Shown here: positions 1-9,408 of the stretch, piece after piece
Numbering within the stretch: the stretch's first letter is position 1
How the letters are laid out: each line of letters starts with the position of its first letter
Assembly (NCBI GenBank): GCA_024280475.1
Contig: JAJRQA010000119.1
Location: forward strand, 1-34,323
DNA: 34,323 nt
Direction of reading: 5' to 3'
Origin: Alphaproteobacteria bacterium
GTDB taxonomy: Bacteria > Pseudomonadota > Alphaproteobacteria > Rhizobiales > JAKIUO01
Notes under the pieces: generated by a model
What the model was told of the DNA's origin: nothing
Seen by the model: only the letters and a program-made list of their open reading frames with translations
The model's database searches: none
Made by a program: the position numbers and the translations under genes

Positions 1-1
1 A

Positions 2-907
2 AAATGGCATATTCTCGCCAACTCGGATGCAAGAAGCATGCATGATCTACCTGTTCCCGTGGGGGGCGGCTGGGCCATACTTCCAATAGCACTCATGGCG
101 TGGGTCGCCTTTTCATGGCCCATCGAAGACAGTCTCATCTGGGTGCTACTCGCAAGTACTTTACTGCTGGCTCTCCTCTCATGGGTGGATGATCGACAGC
201 AATTGAACCAACTGATCAGAATAACCGTTCAAATCGCTGCCATTACCACCGTGCTCCTCCTGTTACCCGATAACAGGGCCGTCTTTTCCTCGCATTGGCC
301 CCTGTGGGCAGACCGAGTTATCACCGGCCTGTGCTGGTTGTGGTTCATCAATCTGTTCAATTTCATGGACGGTATAGATGGCCTTGCCGGCATCGAAATT
401 CTGTTCCTATGCGCCGGTTTTGTCTTAATCGGTCTGCAAATAGGCACGCAAATGCCGACTTTGCATATGTTGACTGTACTGGCCGGTGCCACAGTTGGCT
501 TTTTGTGGTGGAACTGGCATCCGGCGAAAATATTCCTTGGCGATGTCGGGTCGATCTCGCTGGGTTTTCTACTCGGCTGGTTTTTGATCGAACTGGCCAT
601 GAGTGGCTATCTCATTGCCGCCTTCCTGCTTCCTGGCTATTTTATAGCCGATGCCACCACGACCCTTACAAAACGCATCCTGAAAGGAGAGGCATTCTGG
701 GAGCCGCACAAGACACATTATTATCAGCGCGCCACCATAGGCCTTGCTAACAATCATTCAGACGCTTTGTGGAAAATCATACCAGCAAATTTCGGCCTGC
801 TCGCCCTTGCCATCACCTCAATCTGGCAACCGCTGATTTCAGCCTTTTGTGGCATTCTGGTCGTCATTTTATTGCTGGTTGTTCTTCAACGATATGCGGT
901 GGAATAG
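2..907 (+). CDS. WecA/MraY-family glycan-1-phosphate transferase (5' end outside window)
   Basis: This integral membrane enzyme family moves a sugar-1-phosphate from a UDP-sugar to a polyprenyl phosphate, the first step of O-antigen or other surface-polysaccharide assembly. The frame stays open to the left edge without a start, and the early motif RSMHDLPVPVGGG matches the family's N-terminal R..H..P.P.GG signature, so the gene begins before the window. The ATG at 38 lies inside that motif and is not the true start. Other family marks are the acidic pair in SWVDDRQQL, NFMDGIDGLAG, the HPAKIFLGDVGS loop and EPHKTHYYQRA near the end. Many hydrophobic segments are present. The stop codon abuts the ATG of the epimerase gene, so the two are very likely one operon. 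The pairing resembles the WbpL/WbpK arrangement of O-antigen clusters, but the sugar cannot be read from sequence. Confidence 0.9.
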   Translation, partial: KWHILANSDARSMHDLPVPVGGGWAILPIALMAWVAFSWPIEDSLIWVLLASTLLLALLSWVDDRQQLNQLIRITVQIAAITTVLLLLPDNRAVFSSHWPLWADRVITGLCWLWFINLFNFMDGIDGLAGIEILFLCAGFVLIGLQIGTQMPTLHMLTVLAGATVGFLWWNWHPAKIFLGDVGSISLGFLLGWFLIELAMSGYLIAAFLLPGYFIADATTTLTKRILKGEAFWEPHKTHYYQRATIGLANNHSDALWKIIPANFGLLALAITSIWQPLISAFCGILVVILLLVVLQRYAVE

Positions 908-1849
908 ATGATGCGCATTCTGTTAACCGGAGCCGCCGGACAGGTTGGCAGAAGATTGCTGTCAGAACTGCAACAGGCAGGATATTCTGTCAGGGCGCTG
1001 GTTCGTCAAAACTCCCCTGATCTCACGCCAGCCGATGAACTGGTGATCGAAAATCTGACAGCACAATCTGATTTTTCCACCCTGCTTGCCAATATGGATG
1101 TGCTTGTTCATCTGGCCGATGGCTTCAATGCATATGAACATCTGCCGCAAGATCTTGAAAACCGGCAAGCCGCAAAGCGCCTGCAAACCACGAAGTCTCT
1201 CACCAAAGCTGCCACCAAAGCTGGCGTGCGGATCATCTATCTCAGCACCATCAAGACCATGTGCGGTACTTATGCCGACCATATTTTAAGCGAGGCAACG
1301 CCCCCGCGTCCACAAAGCCTTTATGGCCAGCTGAAACTGGATGCCGAACAGGCCATTCTGACCGCTGCACAACATTATAATAGCAAAGCTGTCATCCTTC
1401 GTTTCCCCGTGGTGTTCGGACTGGAAACAGGCAGCATGGAACAACTGGCACGCCTTCTTGAAAGCCCATTGCCATTACCTTTCAAGGGCCTCGAAAAGAG
1501 GCGCAGCCTGATTTCATCCCACTGTCTTATTGAGGCAATCATGACTATTATTGAACAGCCAAAAGCTGAAAGCGGCACTTATCTGGTACATGAAGGATCC
1601 TTTTCCATCACCGACATAGCCCGCCTGATCCGCCAGGGACTGGGGCGCCCCGAACGATTGTTCAAGCTCCCCTCCCCGCTCTGGCACGCCCTCGAAAAAC
1701 TCCCCCTTCTTGGCCCAAGGGTCCAACGCTTCACCCGCTCACTCGAACTTGACGACCAGCACTTCCGCCAAACCTACAACTGGCAACCATCCCCTCCCCT
1801 ACCTGCCACGTTCCTCAAATGGGCAAAAGGTCTTAAGAAACTAATCTGA
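908..1849 (+). CDS. NAD-dependent sugar epimerase/dehydratase (extended SDR)
   Basis: A 313-residue protein of the extended short-chain dehydrogenase type, which usually acts on nucleotide sugars. The N-terminal Rossmann signature GAAGQVG (residues 8-14) binds NAD(P), and the catalytic pair sits in YGQLK (Tyr139, Lys143). The ATG follows the stop of the upstream transferase directly; a second ATG one codon later is an equally possible start. In other bacteria a C4-epimerase of this size lies beside the WecA-like transferase and makes its UDP-sugar substrate, which is the likely role here. Substrate and reaction are inference. The gene is the last recognisable member of the cluster; decayed DNA follows. 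Confidence 0.88.
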   Translation: MMRILLTGAAGQVGRRLLSELQQAGYSVRALVRQNSPDLTPADELVIENLTAQSDFSTLLANMDVLVHLADGFNAYEHLPQDLENRQAAKRLQTTKSLTKAATKAGVRIIYLSTIKTMCGTYADHILSEATPPRPQSLYGQLKLDAEQAILTAAQHYNSKAVILRFPVVFGLETGSMEQLARLLESPLPLPFKGLEKRRSLISSHCLIEAIMTIIEQPKAESGTYLVHEGSFSITDIARLIRQGLGRPERLFKLPSPLWHALEKLPLLGPRVQRFTRSLELDDQHFRQTYNWQPSPPLPATFLKWAKGLKKLI

Positions 1850-2204
1850 AAGAACCCTTTCCGGGATTTACTTACCTCACAGGCAAATAATATAAACTCA
1901 TTGCCAAAGCGGGAAATCTACCGAAAAACCAAACCTCAAAACGGAAGAAAGCTCTTGAATATGAGATTTTCCATTGCAGGCTTTCAGTTGAAGAGTATGA
2001 GAATTCACCCACCACAAGGACATTCGAAAGAATCTTGAGGCAATTGTAAAAACGGCTGACGCATTGCAAAACAACTGTCAATGCACACCGCGCCATTCGT
2101 ACCTATCTGGCTGGAATAGCGCCACATGACGAGTACTTTTGCAATGAATGTAGTGCCGGATGTCAGTTAGTCGACGAAAGAATAGACGGCTTTATCGATA
2201 TCGG
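1850..2204 (+). other. Gene-free stretch with open but start-less frames
   Basis: No convincing gene. Two neighbouring segments share one frame, about 1891-2046 and 2050-2238, separated by a TAA at 2047. They lack a usable start codon and match no family I recognise. The second overlaps the recombinase remnant in another frame. The stretch probably holds decayed mobile-element DNA. Confidence 0.4.
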
Positions 2205-2324
2205 TTCAGTAAAGTTCTTGGTCACTCGTCCCTGCAAATGACAACCAGGTATGCCCATCTAGCTACTAATGAGCGTCATGACGCCATGAGAGAAATAGCT
2301 ACAAATATCGCTACAGGGGCATAA
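2205..2324 (+). pseudogene. C-terminal remnant of a phage-type tyrosine recombinase/integrase
   Basis: The frame ending in TAA at 2322-2324 reads LGHSSLQMTTRYAHL from 2217, followed by about 20 more residues. This is the box-II signature of tyrosine recombinases, with the conserved LGH histidine and the TRYAH tyrosine nucleophile. Roughly 40 residues remain of a protein that is normally 300-400 residues long. No matching N-terminal part is visible upstream, so the gene is truncated and surely inactive. It ends 69 bp before the 3' end of the tRNA-fMet gene, the typical place for an integrase that used that tRNA as attachment site. Confidence 0.8.
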
Positions 2325-2393
2325 TATTGATATCAGGCGACAGTGGATCAAAGGAAGATATGACCATATGTCGTTGAAATGATGCCTATTTTT

Positions 2394-2470
<77 letters not shown>

Positions 2471-3088
2471 TCAAAAAACCATGATTGCTGTCTTCACGTG
2501 ACGAGCTTATGAAAACCGTAAAACAGGGTTGAAACCCGTTCAAACGGTCACCTCCAAGGAAAAACTCCTTCGATCATGGGGAGGATAATAATCCAAGCTT
2601 TGTTAGAAGCTGTGAGACTATATAAGGGGATTCTGGCAAAAAGAAAAGCGGTCTTTGCGAATTTGCGTTACTTTGTTGGATTCCAATCGAAACATTCCCT
2701 TTTTCTGGCTGCGACAACCAGCAACAAAACCACACTATCCAACTGAACTATATGCTTTTTTATTATATTTATCCTGTTTTATCAGCCCGCTTCTTTTTCA
2801 AAAATACAAGACTGTCTACGAAGCATTTACATCTCGATTGACCGGTCATAGCGCCAAGAAGGCAATCTTGCAGATAAGATTATGATCATTTATCACGCTC
2901 GCCCCATGTCGTTGAATGCTGACCGCGAAGATGAGTTTAATTGCTGCCAGGCTTTAGGGCACTTGCATGGCGACAAGTCGTTGTTTTTGCATCACAGTAT
3001 CTTGCGAGCCATTGGCGGGTAATAAAACATTAATATATTGAGACTACAGCTCAACCCAATAATTTAATAATAGTTGGGAAGTCGTAAC
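2471..3088. other. Gene-free AT-rich stretch between tRNA-fMet and the chemotaxis gene
   Basis: About 620 bp without a credible gene. The one open frame (2655-2885) has no family resemblance and odd composition. A short hairpin (GGGTT-GA-AACCC at 2526-2537) lies upstream of the tRNA. The rightmost part presumably carries the promoter of the chemotaxis gene, but no clear -35/-10 pair stands out. Confidence 0.5.
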
Positions 3089-5143
3089 ATGACCGCCAAA
3101 AACAATTTTACATTAAGTCCTTCAGCAATCTTAAATCATTTATCCATACAAAACCGCCTGACGATGCTTGGTATCTTGACCATTGTTGGCTTTTCCATCT
3201 TTGGCGGCGTTTATTGGTTTTTTAGTGCAAAGACAGATCGAGCCTTTGTTGAAAATACCAGCTTTGCCAATACAGCGAAATCTGTTGTAGATGCCCAATT
3301 GGCTGCTTTGAAATTACAAGCGATTGAAAATTCATTTCTCGCCCGCAAGAAACCTGAAATAGCCGATCAATTCAATACCGAGGCGAGCAAATTATCTGAC
3401 TACATCAGCTCGATACAACGAAAAATCAACAATAAAAAAATTCTTGTAGATTTGAAGGCCAGCAAAAACCTCCTGGAAGTCTATAAAAATGGTTTTGCCA
3501 AAGTTGTGAAACATCAAAGTGCTCTGGGATTTAATATCGAGTTTGTCGCCAATGAAAGCAGTATAGCTCAATCGAACACCAATCTGACCGTGTTGTTCAG
3601 CAATCGAGCCGCAGAAATGGAAAAACGCTTGAGCGAAGAAATGGAGTTCGGCGAGGCGTCAACCCTGCTTCCCTTGATGACACGCTTTTATCGCTCTCGG
3701 CAATTGGCCGGCGATTTTCTGCAATCAGGCAATAATGAGAAAATCACGCAGTTTCTTGGCGAAACAAACCAATTCGTATCCGAACTTAACGCATCCGATC
3801 TAGACGGTGATGTCAAAGAATCGATGATGGCTCATCTCAAAAAATATGAGACATCTGTCTCTGACTGGAGCGCAGAATATAAACTGCTATCGACCAGCAG
3901 CCTGCAGCTTGGTGAACTCTCCGCAATCATCCATGGTCAATTCTCCAACATTGTCCGATTGTCGGAAAAAGGCCTGGCAAAAACATCCGCCCAACTTGCT
4001 AAAATGCGCTCGCAACTGACCAGTGCTCTATTATTGACAACTCTATTATCATTGGCAGCCCTGCTTGGTCTCAATCTCATTATCTCCAAGAGTATAATAC
4101 AGCCTCTAAACCGTATGGCGCACGGCATGCAACAGCTCTCAACCGGCGATACCAGCATTGCCGTTGAAAGTACTCAAAACCACGAAATCGGTTCCATGGC
4201 AAAAGCTGTCCAGGTATTCCGTGATACGGCAATCGAACGACGACAATTGGAACAGCTATCAGAACAAAAACATGAAAAAGAGCGCCAACAGCAGCAAGCT
4301 GTCAAAACCCTGCTCATCGATTTCAGTCGCGAGACAACGCGCATCATGGCGGTCTTGAGTGAGGTAACGACAAAGGTACAAAATACCTCAGCAACGCTTA
4401 CCAATGTGGCCGATGCTGCCAGTAGTGAAGCAAACAATGCACAAGATGCCTCCAGCAATGCCTCGCAAAATGTCCAGACCGTGGCCTCAGCGACCGAGCA
4501 GCTTGCAAGTTCCATCAAGGAAATTTCCCGGCAATCGCTGGACGTCACCGATGTGATTGAAAAATCATCCAGCGACATCGCCCATATTGACCAAAATGTC
4601 AACGAGCTGTCTGCTTCGGCACAAAAAATTGGCGACGTGATCGGCATTATTAGCGAAATTGCCGAGCAGACCAATCTACTGGCCCTCAACGCGACGATTG
4701 AAGCGGCAAGAGCTGGGGAAGCTGGTGCCGGCTTTGCAGTTGTTGCACAAGAGGTTAAGGCGCTTGCAGATCAAACAGCCTCCGCCACCCAGGAAATCAC
4801 CACACAGATCGGCTCGGTACAATCCTCAGCATTGTCCACTGCCAACGATATTGGCGGCATCAATCAAACAATGGGTGAAATCAAAACATTGACGGCAACC
4901 ATCACTCACGCTGTAGATCAACAAGACGCAGCCACACGGGAGATCGCCTTGTCAGTTGCAACGGCTGCCAATCACACTGATGAGGTCAGCCATAGCGTTT
5001 CGGGGGTCACAAGCTCGATCAATGAAACGGCTGTCGAAGCGGCGCAAATTCTGGAAGTTGCCAAGGACCTCAATCGCGTGCAATTGGAACTGTCAGATGC
5101 CATGGCCGGCTTTACCAATGAGATTGCCTCCAAGGTTGCTTAA
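3089..5143 (+). CDS. Methyl-accepting chemotaxis protein
   Basis: A 684-residue transmembrane chemoreceptor that senses a ligand outside the membrane and signals through CheW/CheA. It has TM1 at about residues 26-45, a long helical sensor of about 265 residues (longer than a plain four-helix bundle, so perhaps a bimodular HBM type), TM2 at about 310-330, a HAMP domain beginning at IIQPLNRM, and a cytoplasmic signalling rod. The conserved hairpin tip is [20 protein letters not shown] at about residue 523. There is no C-terminal CheR-binding pentapeptide. The ATG at 3089 is preferred over the in-frame TTG at 3074 because GGGAAG lies 7 nt upstream of the ATG. The ligand is unknown, and no other chemotaxis genes lie nearby. 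Confidence 0.95.
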   Translation: MTAKNNFTLSPSAILNHLSIQNRLTMLGILTIVGFSIFGGVYWFFSAKTDRAFVENTSFANTAKSVVDAQLAALKLQAIENSFLARKKPEIADQFNTEASKLSDYISSIQRKINNKKILVDLKASKNLLEVYKNGFAKVVKHQSALGFNIEFVANESSIAQSNTNLTVLFSNRAAEMEKRLSEEMEFGEASTLLPLMTRFYRSRQLAGDFLQSGNNEKITQFLGETNQFVSELNASDLDGDVKESMMAHLKKYETSVSDWSAEYKLLSTSSLQLGELSAIIHGQFSNIVRLSEKGLAKTSAQLAKMRSQLTSALLLTTLLSLAALLGLNLIISKSIIQPLNRMAHGMQQLSTGDTSIAVESTQNHEIGSMAKAVQVFRDTAIERRQLEQLSEQKHEKERQQQQAVKTLLIDFSRETTRIMAVLSEVTTKVQNTSATLTNVADAASSEANNAQDASSNASQNVQTVASATEQLASSIKEISRQSLDVTDVIEKSSSDIAHIDQNVNELSASAQKIGDVIGIISEIAEQTNLLALNATIEAARAGEAGAGFAVVAQEVKALADQTASATQEITTQIGSVQSSALSTANDIGGINQTMGEIKTLTATITHAVDQQDAATREIALSVATAANHTDEVSHSVSGVTSSINETAVEAAQILEVAKDLNRVQLELSDAMAGFTNEIASKVA

Positions 5144-5191
5144 CTCGTGGTCTTTTAAATGGATTTCAGCCCTATTGAGCCAGCGTTTTAT

Positions 5192-6277
5192 TCAAGTATT
5201 TTCCTCTTCCTGGCCAAACACAAACACATGGGCTGGATCAACGCGATAATTGGTACGGGATCCGATACGCGGCAGGTAACGTCCCGAGCGCTGCGCATGA
5301 AAAGTAATACTGGACCCATCGACGAGGCTTTTACCGCGTAAATGAATATGACTGGCGATCCCCAGATAGTGAGAAGAGACAACTTCGGCGTCGCGGGCTT
5401 CCGCCGTTTCTTCGTCTCCCTCAAAGGGGATCACACCCTCGGGGCGGATAAACACGCAAGCGCTTGCTCCCTCGCTCAGGCCTCGCGCTTTAAACCGACC
5501 TAGCGGAGTCTCGACATAACCTTTGTTCACCGTTTCGCAAAAGCGGTTGGCATGGCCGAACAGGGACGCGACAAAAGCACTTTTGGGTTTTAAATAAATG
5601 TCTTCAGGTTTGCCGCTTTGCACAATACGGCCCTTGTTCATGACCTTGATCCGATCCGCCATAAACATGGCTTCTTCGCCGTCATGCGTGACCATGATAG
5701 CGCTGGTGCCAGCTTCGCGGATCAGCTTGGCGGTTTCTTCCCGCATCTCGATACGGCGCGCCGCATCGAGCGAAGAAAAAGGTTCGTCCAGCAGTAGCAC
5801 GGGAGGGTTGGGAGCCAACGCTCGCAACAGCGCCACCCGTTGCTGCTCGCCGCCCGACAAGGTGCCAGGATAGTGATCTGCAAGCTTGGTCAAGCCAAAA
5901 CGAGCCAGCATGTTACGCGCCCAGATGGCGCGCCCCTTATTGGTCGCGCTGCGCTCCCCATGACCCAGGCCAAACAAAATATTTTCCATAACGGTGAGAT
6001 GCGGGAACAAAGCATAGTCTTGAAACATCAAGCCGACACTGCGCTGCTCAGGCGGCACATGCAGGCCCTTGCAGGCAACGACTTTCTCATCCAGAAAGAT
6101 GGAACCAGATTGCACAATCTCCAGACCGGCAGCCAGGCGTAACAAGGTTGTCTTGCCGCACCCAGATGGCCCAAGCAGACAGACAAACTCGCCCTGTTTG
6201 ACCTGCAATGACACACCGTCAAGGACGGGGCGACCATCAAAGCCGTGGACAAGGTCCTTGTACTCCAGCGCCGTCAT
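5192..6277 (-). CDS. fbpC: Ferric iron ABC transporter, ATP-binding protein
   Basis: The 361-residue ATPase subunit of a binding-protein-dependent importer. It shows Walker A GPSGCGKTT (residues 36-44), Q-loop MFQDYALFPH, signature LSGGEQQ (140-146), Walker B LLLDEP (161-166) and the switch histidine in VTHDGEEAM. A C-terminal extension of about 120 residues fits the TOBE-type regulatory domain of FbpC/PotA-like ATPases. Its ATG overlaps the permease stop by four bases (ATGA, 6274-6277), so the two are translationally coupled. Iron as substrate is inferred from the FutA/FbpA-like binding protein at the head of the operon. The gene converges on the chemotaxis gene with a 48-bp gap and no obvious terminator hairpin. 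Confidence 0.92.
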   Translation of the reverse strand: MTALEYKDLVHGFDGRPVLDGVSLQVKQGEFVCLLGPSGCGKTTLLRLAAGLEIVQSGSIFLDEKVVACKGLHVPPEQRSVGLMFQDYALFPHLTVMENILFGLGHGERSATNKGRAIWARNMLARFGLTKLADHYPGTLSGGEQQRVALLRALAPNPPVLLLDEPFSSLDAARRIEMREETAKLIREAGTSAIMVTHDGEEAMFMADRIKVMNKGRIVQSGKPEDIYLKPKSAFVASLFGHANRFCETVNKGYVETPLGRFKARGLSEGASACVFIRPEGVIPFEGDEETAEARDAEVVSSHYLGIASHIHLRGKSLVDGSSITFHAQRSGRYLPRIGSRTNYRVDPAHVFVFGQEEENT

Positions 6278-7956
6278 GAATGGTTCTCCTTACTGCTGCC
6301 AGCAATGGCTCTGCTCAATAAAATAACCGGTATAATCCCTGCCAGCACAATGGCCAATGACCCCAATGCCGCTTCTTCAAACAGCTCGTCTGACGCATAT
6401 TGATGGGCATGGGTGGCGAGGGTTTCAAAATTAAAGGGCCGCAATAGCATGGTCATAGGCAGCTCTTTCATACTATCGACAAAAACGATCAGCGCAGCGG
6501 TCAGCAAGGAACCACGCAGCAAGGGTAGATGAATACGTCGCAAGGTCTGCCCTCTTGTCGCCCCAAGTGAGCGCGCCGCCCCTTCCATATTGGGCGTGAT
6601 GCGCGCCAGCCCCGCTTCCACCGAGCCATGCGATAGCGCCATAAAGCGTGTTGTATAGCCGTAAACGAGCGCAAACATGGTGCCAGATAAAAGTAACCCG
6701 GTGCCAAATCCAAACAGATCTTTCGACAAAGCATTCAGCCCATGATCAAGGCTGGAGAGAGGAATGAGAATACCAACCGCCAGAACAGACCCAGGTACCG
6801 CATAGCCAATGCTGGCGAGCCGGCTGGCGCTCTTCATTAAATTGGTCCCCGACAGACGAACCCCATATGCCAGCAACAGGCCAAGCGCCACCGATACCAG
6901 CGCTACAATGCTGGAGAGTAGTAAAGAATGCCAGGCATGGGTCAAGAACCCGGCCTCAAATGACAGCTCGTAAAAATTGATTGAATGCTTCAAGAGTACC
7001 AATGCGGGGATGGCAAAACCGAGCAGTACCGGCACGAGGCAAACGCCAAGAGCCGCAATCGCCTGCCAGCCCACCAGTTGCTGGCGATGGCTGGAGGTGC
7101 GCCCGGTCACACTGTCGAAACGGCGCCCCTTGCGAGCCAGGCGCTCAACCGCGATCAACGCAAACACGAACAGCATCATGACAATTGCCAACTGCGCCGC
7201 GCCCGCAATATTGTTCATGTTCAGCCAGACATCGTAAATGCCGGCCGTAAAGGTTTGCACCGCAAAGAAATCCACCGTGCCAAAATCATTGAGGGTCTCC
7301 ATCAACGCAAGAGAGACACCAACAACAATTGCTGGCCGGGCAAGCGGTAGTGCCAGCTCGATAAAACTGCGCCAGGGGCCGCGCCCCAGCACCCTGCCCG
7401 CTTCAAGCACCGCCGTTGATTGCTCCAAAAAACTGGAGCGCGCCAGCAAATAAACATAAGGATAAAGCGTCAACACCATCATGATGATGGCGCCGCCCAA
7501 TGAGCGGATTTCTGGAAACCAGTAATCTTTGGCACTCTTCCAACCCATTAAATCACGCAGCGCCCCTTGAACAGGTCCCGCATATTCAAGAATGTCAGTG
7601 TAAATATAAGCAATGATATAGGCGGGAACCGCGAGAGGCAAAAGCAGAGCCCATTCAAAAATCTTGACCCCTGGAAACCGATATGTGGTGGTCAGCCAGG
7701 CAGTCCCCGTGCCGATCAAGCTCACCCCCAGGCCAACTCCCAGCATTAGTAAAAGAGACGTCCAGATATAATGGGGCAATACGGTGGAAGCCAGATGGGA
7801 CCAGATATCGCCGCTCGGCGAAAAAGCCAGCCACAAAACGGCGAGCAAGGGCACCGCAACGAGCAGCGCTATCAGCAAAGCGATCAGCGTCCAGCCATCA
7901 AGCTGCCCATAAAGGCGCTTGATAAAGCCAAGGATTGCAGCTGCCGTTGAGCGCAA
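6274..7956 (-). CDS. fbpB: Ferric iron ABC transporter, fused double permease
   Basis: A membrane permease of about 560 residues with two binding-protein-dependent transport modules in one chain. Each module carries an EAA-type loop that contacts the ATPase: EAGRVLGRGPWRSF near residue 185 and GAARSLGATRGQTL near residue 455. About twelve hydrophobic segments are visible, as expected for FbpB/FutB-type permeases. The frame is open back to 8142 but overlaps fbpA there and has no ATG. I place the start at TTG 7956, which has GGAG 8 nt upstream; TTG at 7998 is an alternative without a good ribosome site. The gap to fbpA is then 58 bp. The start is the least certain part of this call. Confidence 0.85.
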   Translation of the reverse strand: MRSTAAAILGFIKRLYGQLDGWTLIALLIALLVAVPLLAVLWLAFSPSGDIWSHLASTVLPHYIWTSLLLMLGVGLGVSLIGTGTAWLTTTYRFPGVKIFEWALLLPLAVPAYIIAYIYTDILEYAGPVQGALRDLMGWKSAKDYWFPEIRSLGGAIIMMVLTLYPYVYLLARSSFLEQSTAVLEAGRVLGRGPWRSFIELALPLARPAIVVGVSLALMETLNDFGTVDFFAVQTFTAGIYDVWLNMNNIAGAAQLAIVMMLFVFALIAVERLARKGRRFDSVTGRTSSHRQQLVGWQAIAALGVCLVPVLLGFAIPALVLLKHSINFYELSFEAGFLTHAWHSLLLSSIVALVSVALGLLLAYGVRLSGTNLMKSASRLASIGYAVPGSVLAVGILIPLSSLDHGLNALSKDLFGFGTGLLLSGTMFALVYGYTTRFMALSHGSVEAGLARITPNMEGAARSLGATRGQTLRRIHLPLLRGSLLTAALIVFVDSMKELPMTMLLRPFNFETLATHAHQYASDELFEEAALGSLAIVLAGIIPVILLSRAIAGSSKENHS

Positions 7957-8014
7957 AGACACATCTCCACGCAATATGCGAGAAGATGTGCCTTTCAAAA
8001 TCTGTAAGCGGTCT

Positions 8015-9043
8015 TTACTGATCAAAGCCAACGCGATCCACCATTTTTGCCGCCTGCGCCCGATATTTGGACACCAGTGCAAGATTAATATTGTCTGCCT
8101 TGAAGCTTCCCCATGCCGTGACGATCGGGCTGATCGGTACACTCGCTTTCACGGGGTATTCGAAATTCTGCTCGGCATAAATTTTCTGTGCGCTATCACT
8201 GACAAGATATTCCAGTAATTTGACAGCATTTTCTTTGTTTTTGGAAAATTTGAGTACAGCAGCGCCCGATATATTCACATGAGTGCCGCGATTGTCCTGA
8301 TTTGGAAACAAGATATTGACGGAAGCCGCCCATTTCTTCTGTTCGGGCTTTTTCTCATTGGTTTCCATCTTGCCCATATAATAGGTATTGGCGATACCGA
8401 TATCGCAAACCCCTTCATATACGGCTCGCGCCTGCGCGCGGTCGTTGCCTTGGGGCTTGCGCGCCAGATTAGCTTTGAGACCACGCAGCCATTTTTCAGC
8501 TTGCGCTTCCCCTTTATGGGCAATCATCGAGGCGAGCAGTGAAATATTGTACAAATGCTTGCCAGAACGAATACAGATGCGCCCCTTCATCTTGGGGTCG
8601 GCAAGGTCTTCATAGCTTGTCACTTCGCCCGGCTTAACCCGCTCCTTGCTGGCAAACAAAATGCGAGCCCGTGTGGTCTGTGCAAACCACAATCCGTCGG
8701 GATGGCGATATTGGGCAGGTACCGCAGCGTCAAGCTTTGCAGATTTCACTGGTGCCAGAACACCAGCATCCACCATATCGCTCAAGCGGCCAACATCTGT
8801 GGTCAACACGGCATCCGCAGGGGTGCTCTCCCCTTCCGCCTTGATGCGCTCCAGCATGCCTTTCTTGGCATACACCACATTCACCTTGATGCCGGTTTGC
8901 CTGGTGAATAGCGACAACATGGGTTTGATCAAAAAAGGCTGGCGATAAGAATAGAGATTTACTACTCCAGCAGCCTGCACCATGCCCGACAGGCTGGTCA
9001 CAGCAACAGCGCTGAACCCGATCGCCAGTAAAACAGATTTCAT
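8015..9043 (-). CDS. fbpA: Ferric iron ABC transporter, periplasmic binding protein
   Basis: A 342-residue exported protein with a cleavable signal peptide (MKSVLLAIGFSAVAVTSLSG, probable cut after VQA). The mature part begins VVNLYSYRQPFL and contains the adjacent tyrosines of IANTYYMGK, which bind ferric iron in the FutA/FbpA family. It captures Fe(III) in the periplasm and delivers it to the permease. The ATG at 9043 has GGAG 7 nt upstream; an in-frame TTG lies one codon earlier. It is the first gene of fbpABC, and the region upstream is rich in AT palindromes typical of an iron-responsive operator. Confidence 0.92.
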   Translation of the reverse strand: MKSVLLAIGFSAVAVTSLSGMVQAAGVVNLYSYRQPFLIKPMLSLFTRQTGIKVNVVYAKKGMLERIKAEGESTPADAVLTTDVGRLSDMVDAGVLAPVKSAKLDAAVPAQYRHPDGLWFAQTTRARILFASKERVKPGEVTSYEDLADPKMKGRICIRSGKHLYNISLLASMIAHKGEAQAEKWLRGLKANLARKPQGNDRAQARAVYEGVCDIGIANTYYMGKMETNEKKPEQKKWAASVNILFPNQDNRGTHVNISGAAVLKFSKNKENAVKLLEYLVSDSAQKIYAEQNFEYPVKASVPISPIVTAWGSFKADNINLALVSKYRAQAAKMVDRVGFDQ

Positions 9044-9068
9044 CAAAAAACTCCTGGAAAGATTAAGC

Positions 9069-9160
9069 TGTCAATTGTTGCAATTGCAAATCATTGTTAA
9101 CTGAGTAGGCTTGTCATTCTTTCCTAGTTGCGAATGATTGTCAATTGCAATGATTGACAA
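9069..9160 (-). promoter_or_regulatory. Candidate promoter and iron-response operators of fbpABC
   Basis: On the minus strand TTGACA (9144-9139) is followed after 17 bp by AAGAAT (9121-9116), a plausible -35/-10 pair. Overlapping it is a perfect inverted repeat TTGTCAAT / ATTGACAA (9138-9145 and 9153-9160, 7-bp spacer). A perfect palindrome TTGCAATTGCAA lies at 9078-9089, closer to the gene. Both sites share an AATTGCAA core beside ATCATTG or ATGATTG, which resembles Fur-family operators. Which regulator binds (Fur or another iron regulator) is inference. Confidence 0.5.
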
Positions 9161-9220
9161 GTTGAATGACAAACTGTCGCAGCGTTTCATATCCATTCTC
9201 GCTGTGTTAGGGGTGCTTTT

Positions 9221-9370
9221 TGTTCGAAAAACCGCACCACACTTTTTGCGAACCGCTCATCTTGCATCGCGCTTCTTGTTCGAAAAACCGCACCACACTT
9301 TTTCGGAACCGCTCATCTTGCATCGCGCTTCTTGTTCGAAAAACCGCTACACACTTTTTGCGAACAGCTC
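9221..9370. repeat. 56-bp tandem repeat, 2.7 copies, hairpin-forming
   Basis: Units start at 9221, 9277 and 9333. The first two are full copies differing at two adjacent bases; the third stops at 9370. Each unit contains GTTCGAAAAA and TTTTTGCGAAC around an 11-bp loop, so each can form a hairpin. The period is not a multiple of three, so the frame running through it (9138-9407) changes phase at each copy and is not a real protein. It lies just upstream of the FNR-like box and the DUF454 gene. Confidence 0.9.
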
Positions 9371-9371
9371 T

Positions 9372-9385
9372 ATGATCCAGATCAT
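9372..9385 (+). promoter_or_regulatory. FNR/FixK-like box upstream of the DUF454 gene
   Basis: The sequence ATGATCCAGATCAT keeps the TGAT-N4-ATCA core of FNR/FixK sites, with A and T at the outer positions instead of T and A. Its centre is about 30 bp before the ATG, closer than usual for an activator site unless transcription starts near or within the coding region. It could act as a repressor site or be chance. Confidence 0.35.
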
Positions 9386-9408
9386 GATCATCAAAGGACA
9401 CAAATAAA

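Noticed and set aside
1872-2096. Minus-strand open frame of 74 codons
   Set aside because: No family match and no ribosome site; it lies opposite decayed DNA.
2655-2885. 76-codon open frame upstream of the chemotaxis gene
   Set aside because: No ribosome site, no family resemblance and composition typical of random AT-rich DNA.
5144-5191. Terminator between the chemotaxis gene and fbpC
   Set aside because: No GC-rich hairpin with a T-run is visible in the 48-bp gap.
9221-9370. CRISPR array
   Set aside because: The copies are direct and contiguous with no unique spacers.
9138-9407. 89-codon open frame across the tandem repeat
   Set aside because: The 56-bp repeat changes phase in each copy, so the peptide is not a repeated protein; it is a by-product of the repeat.
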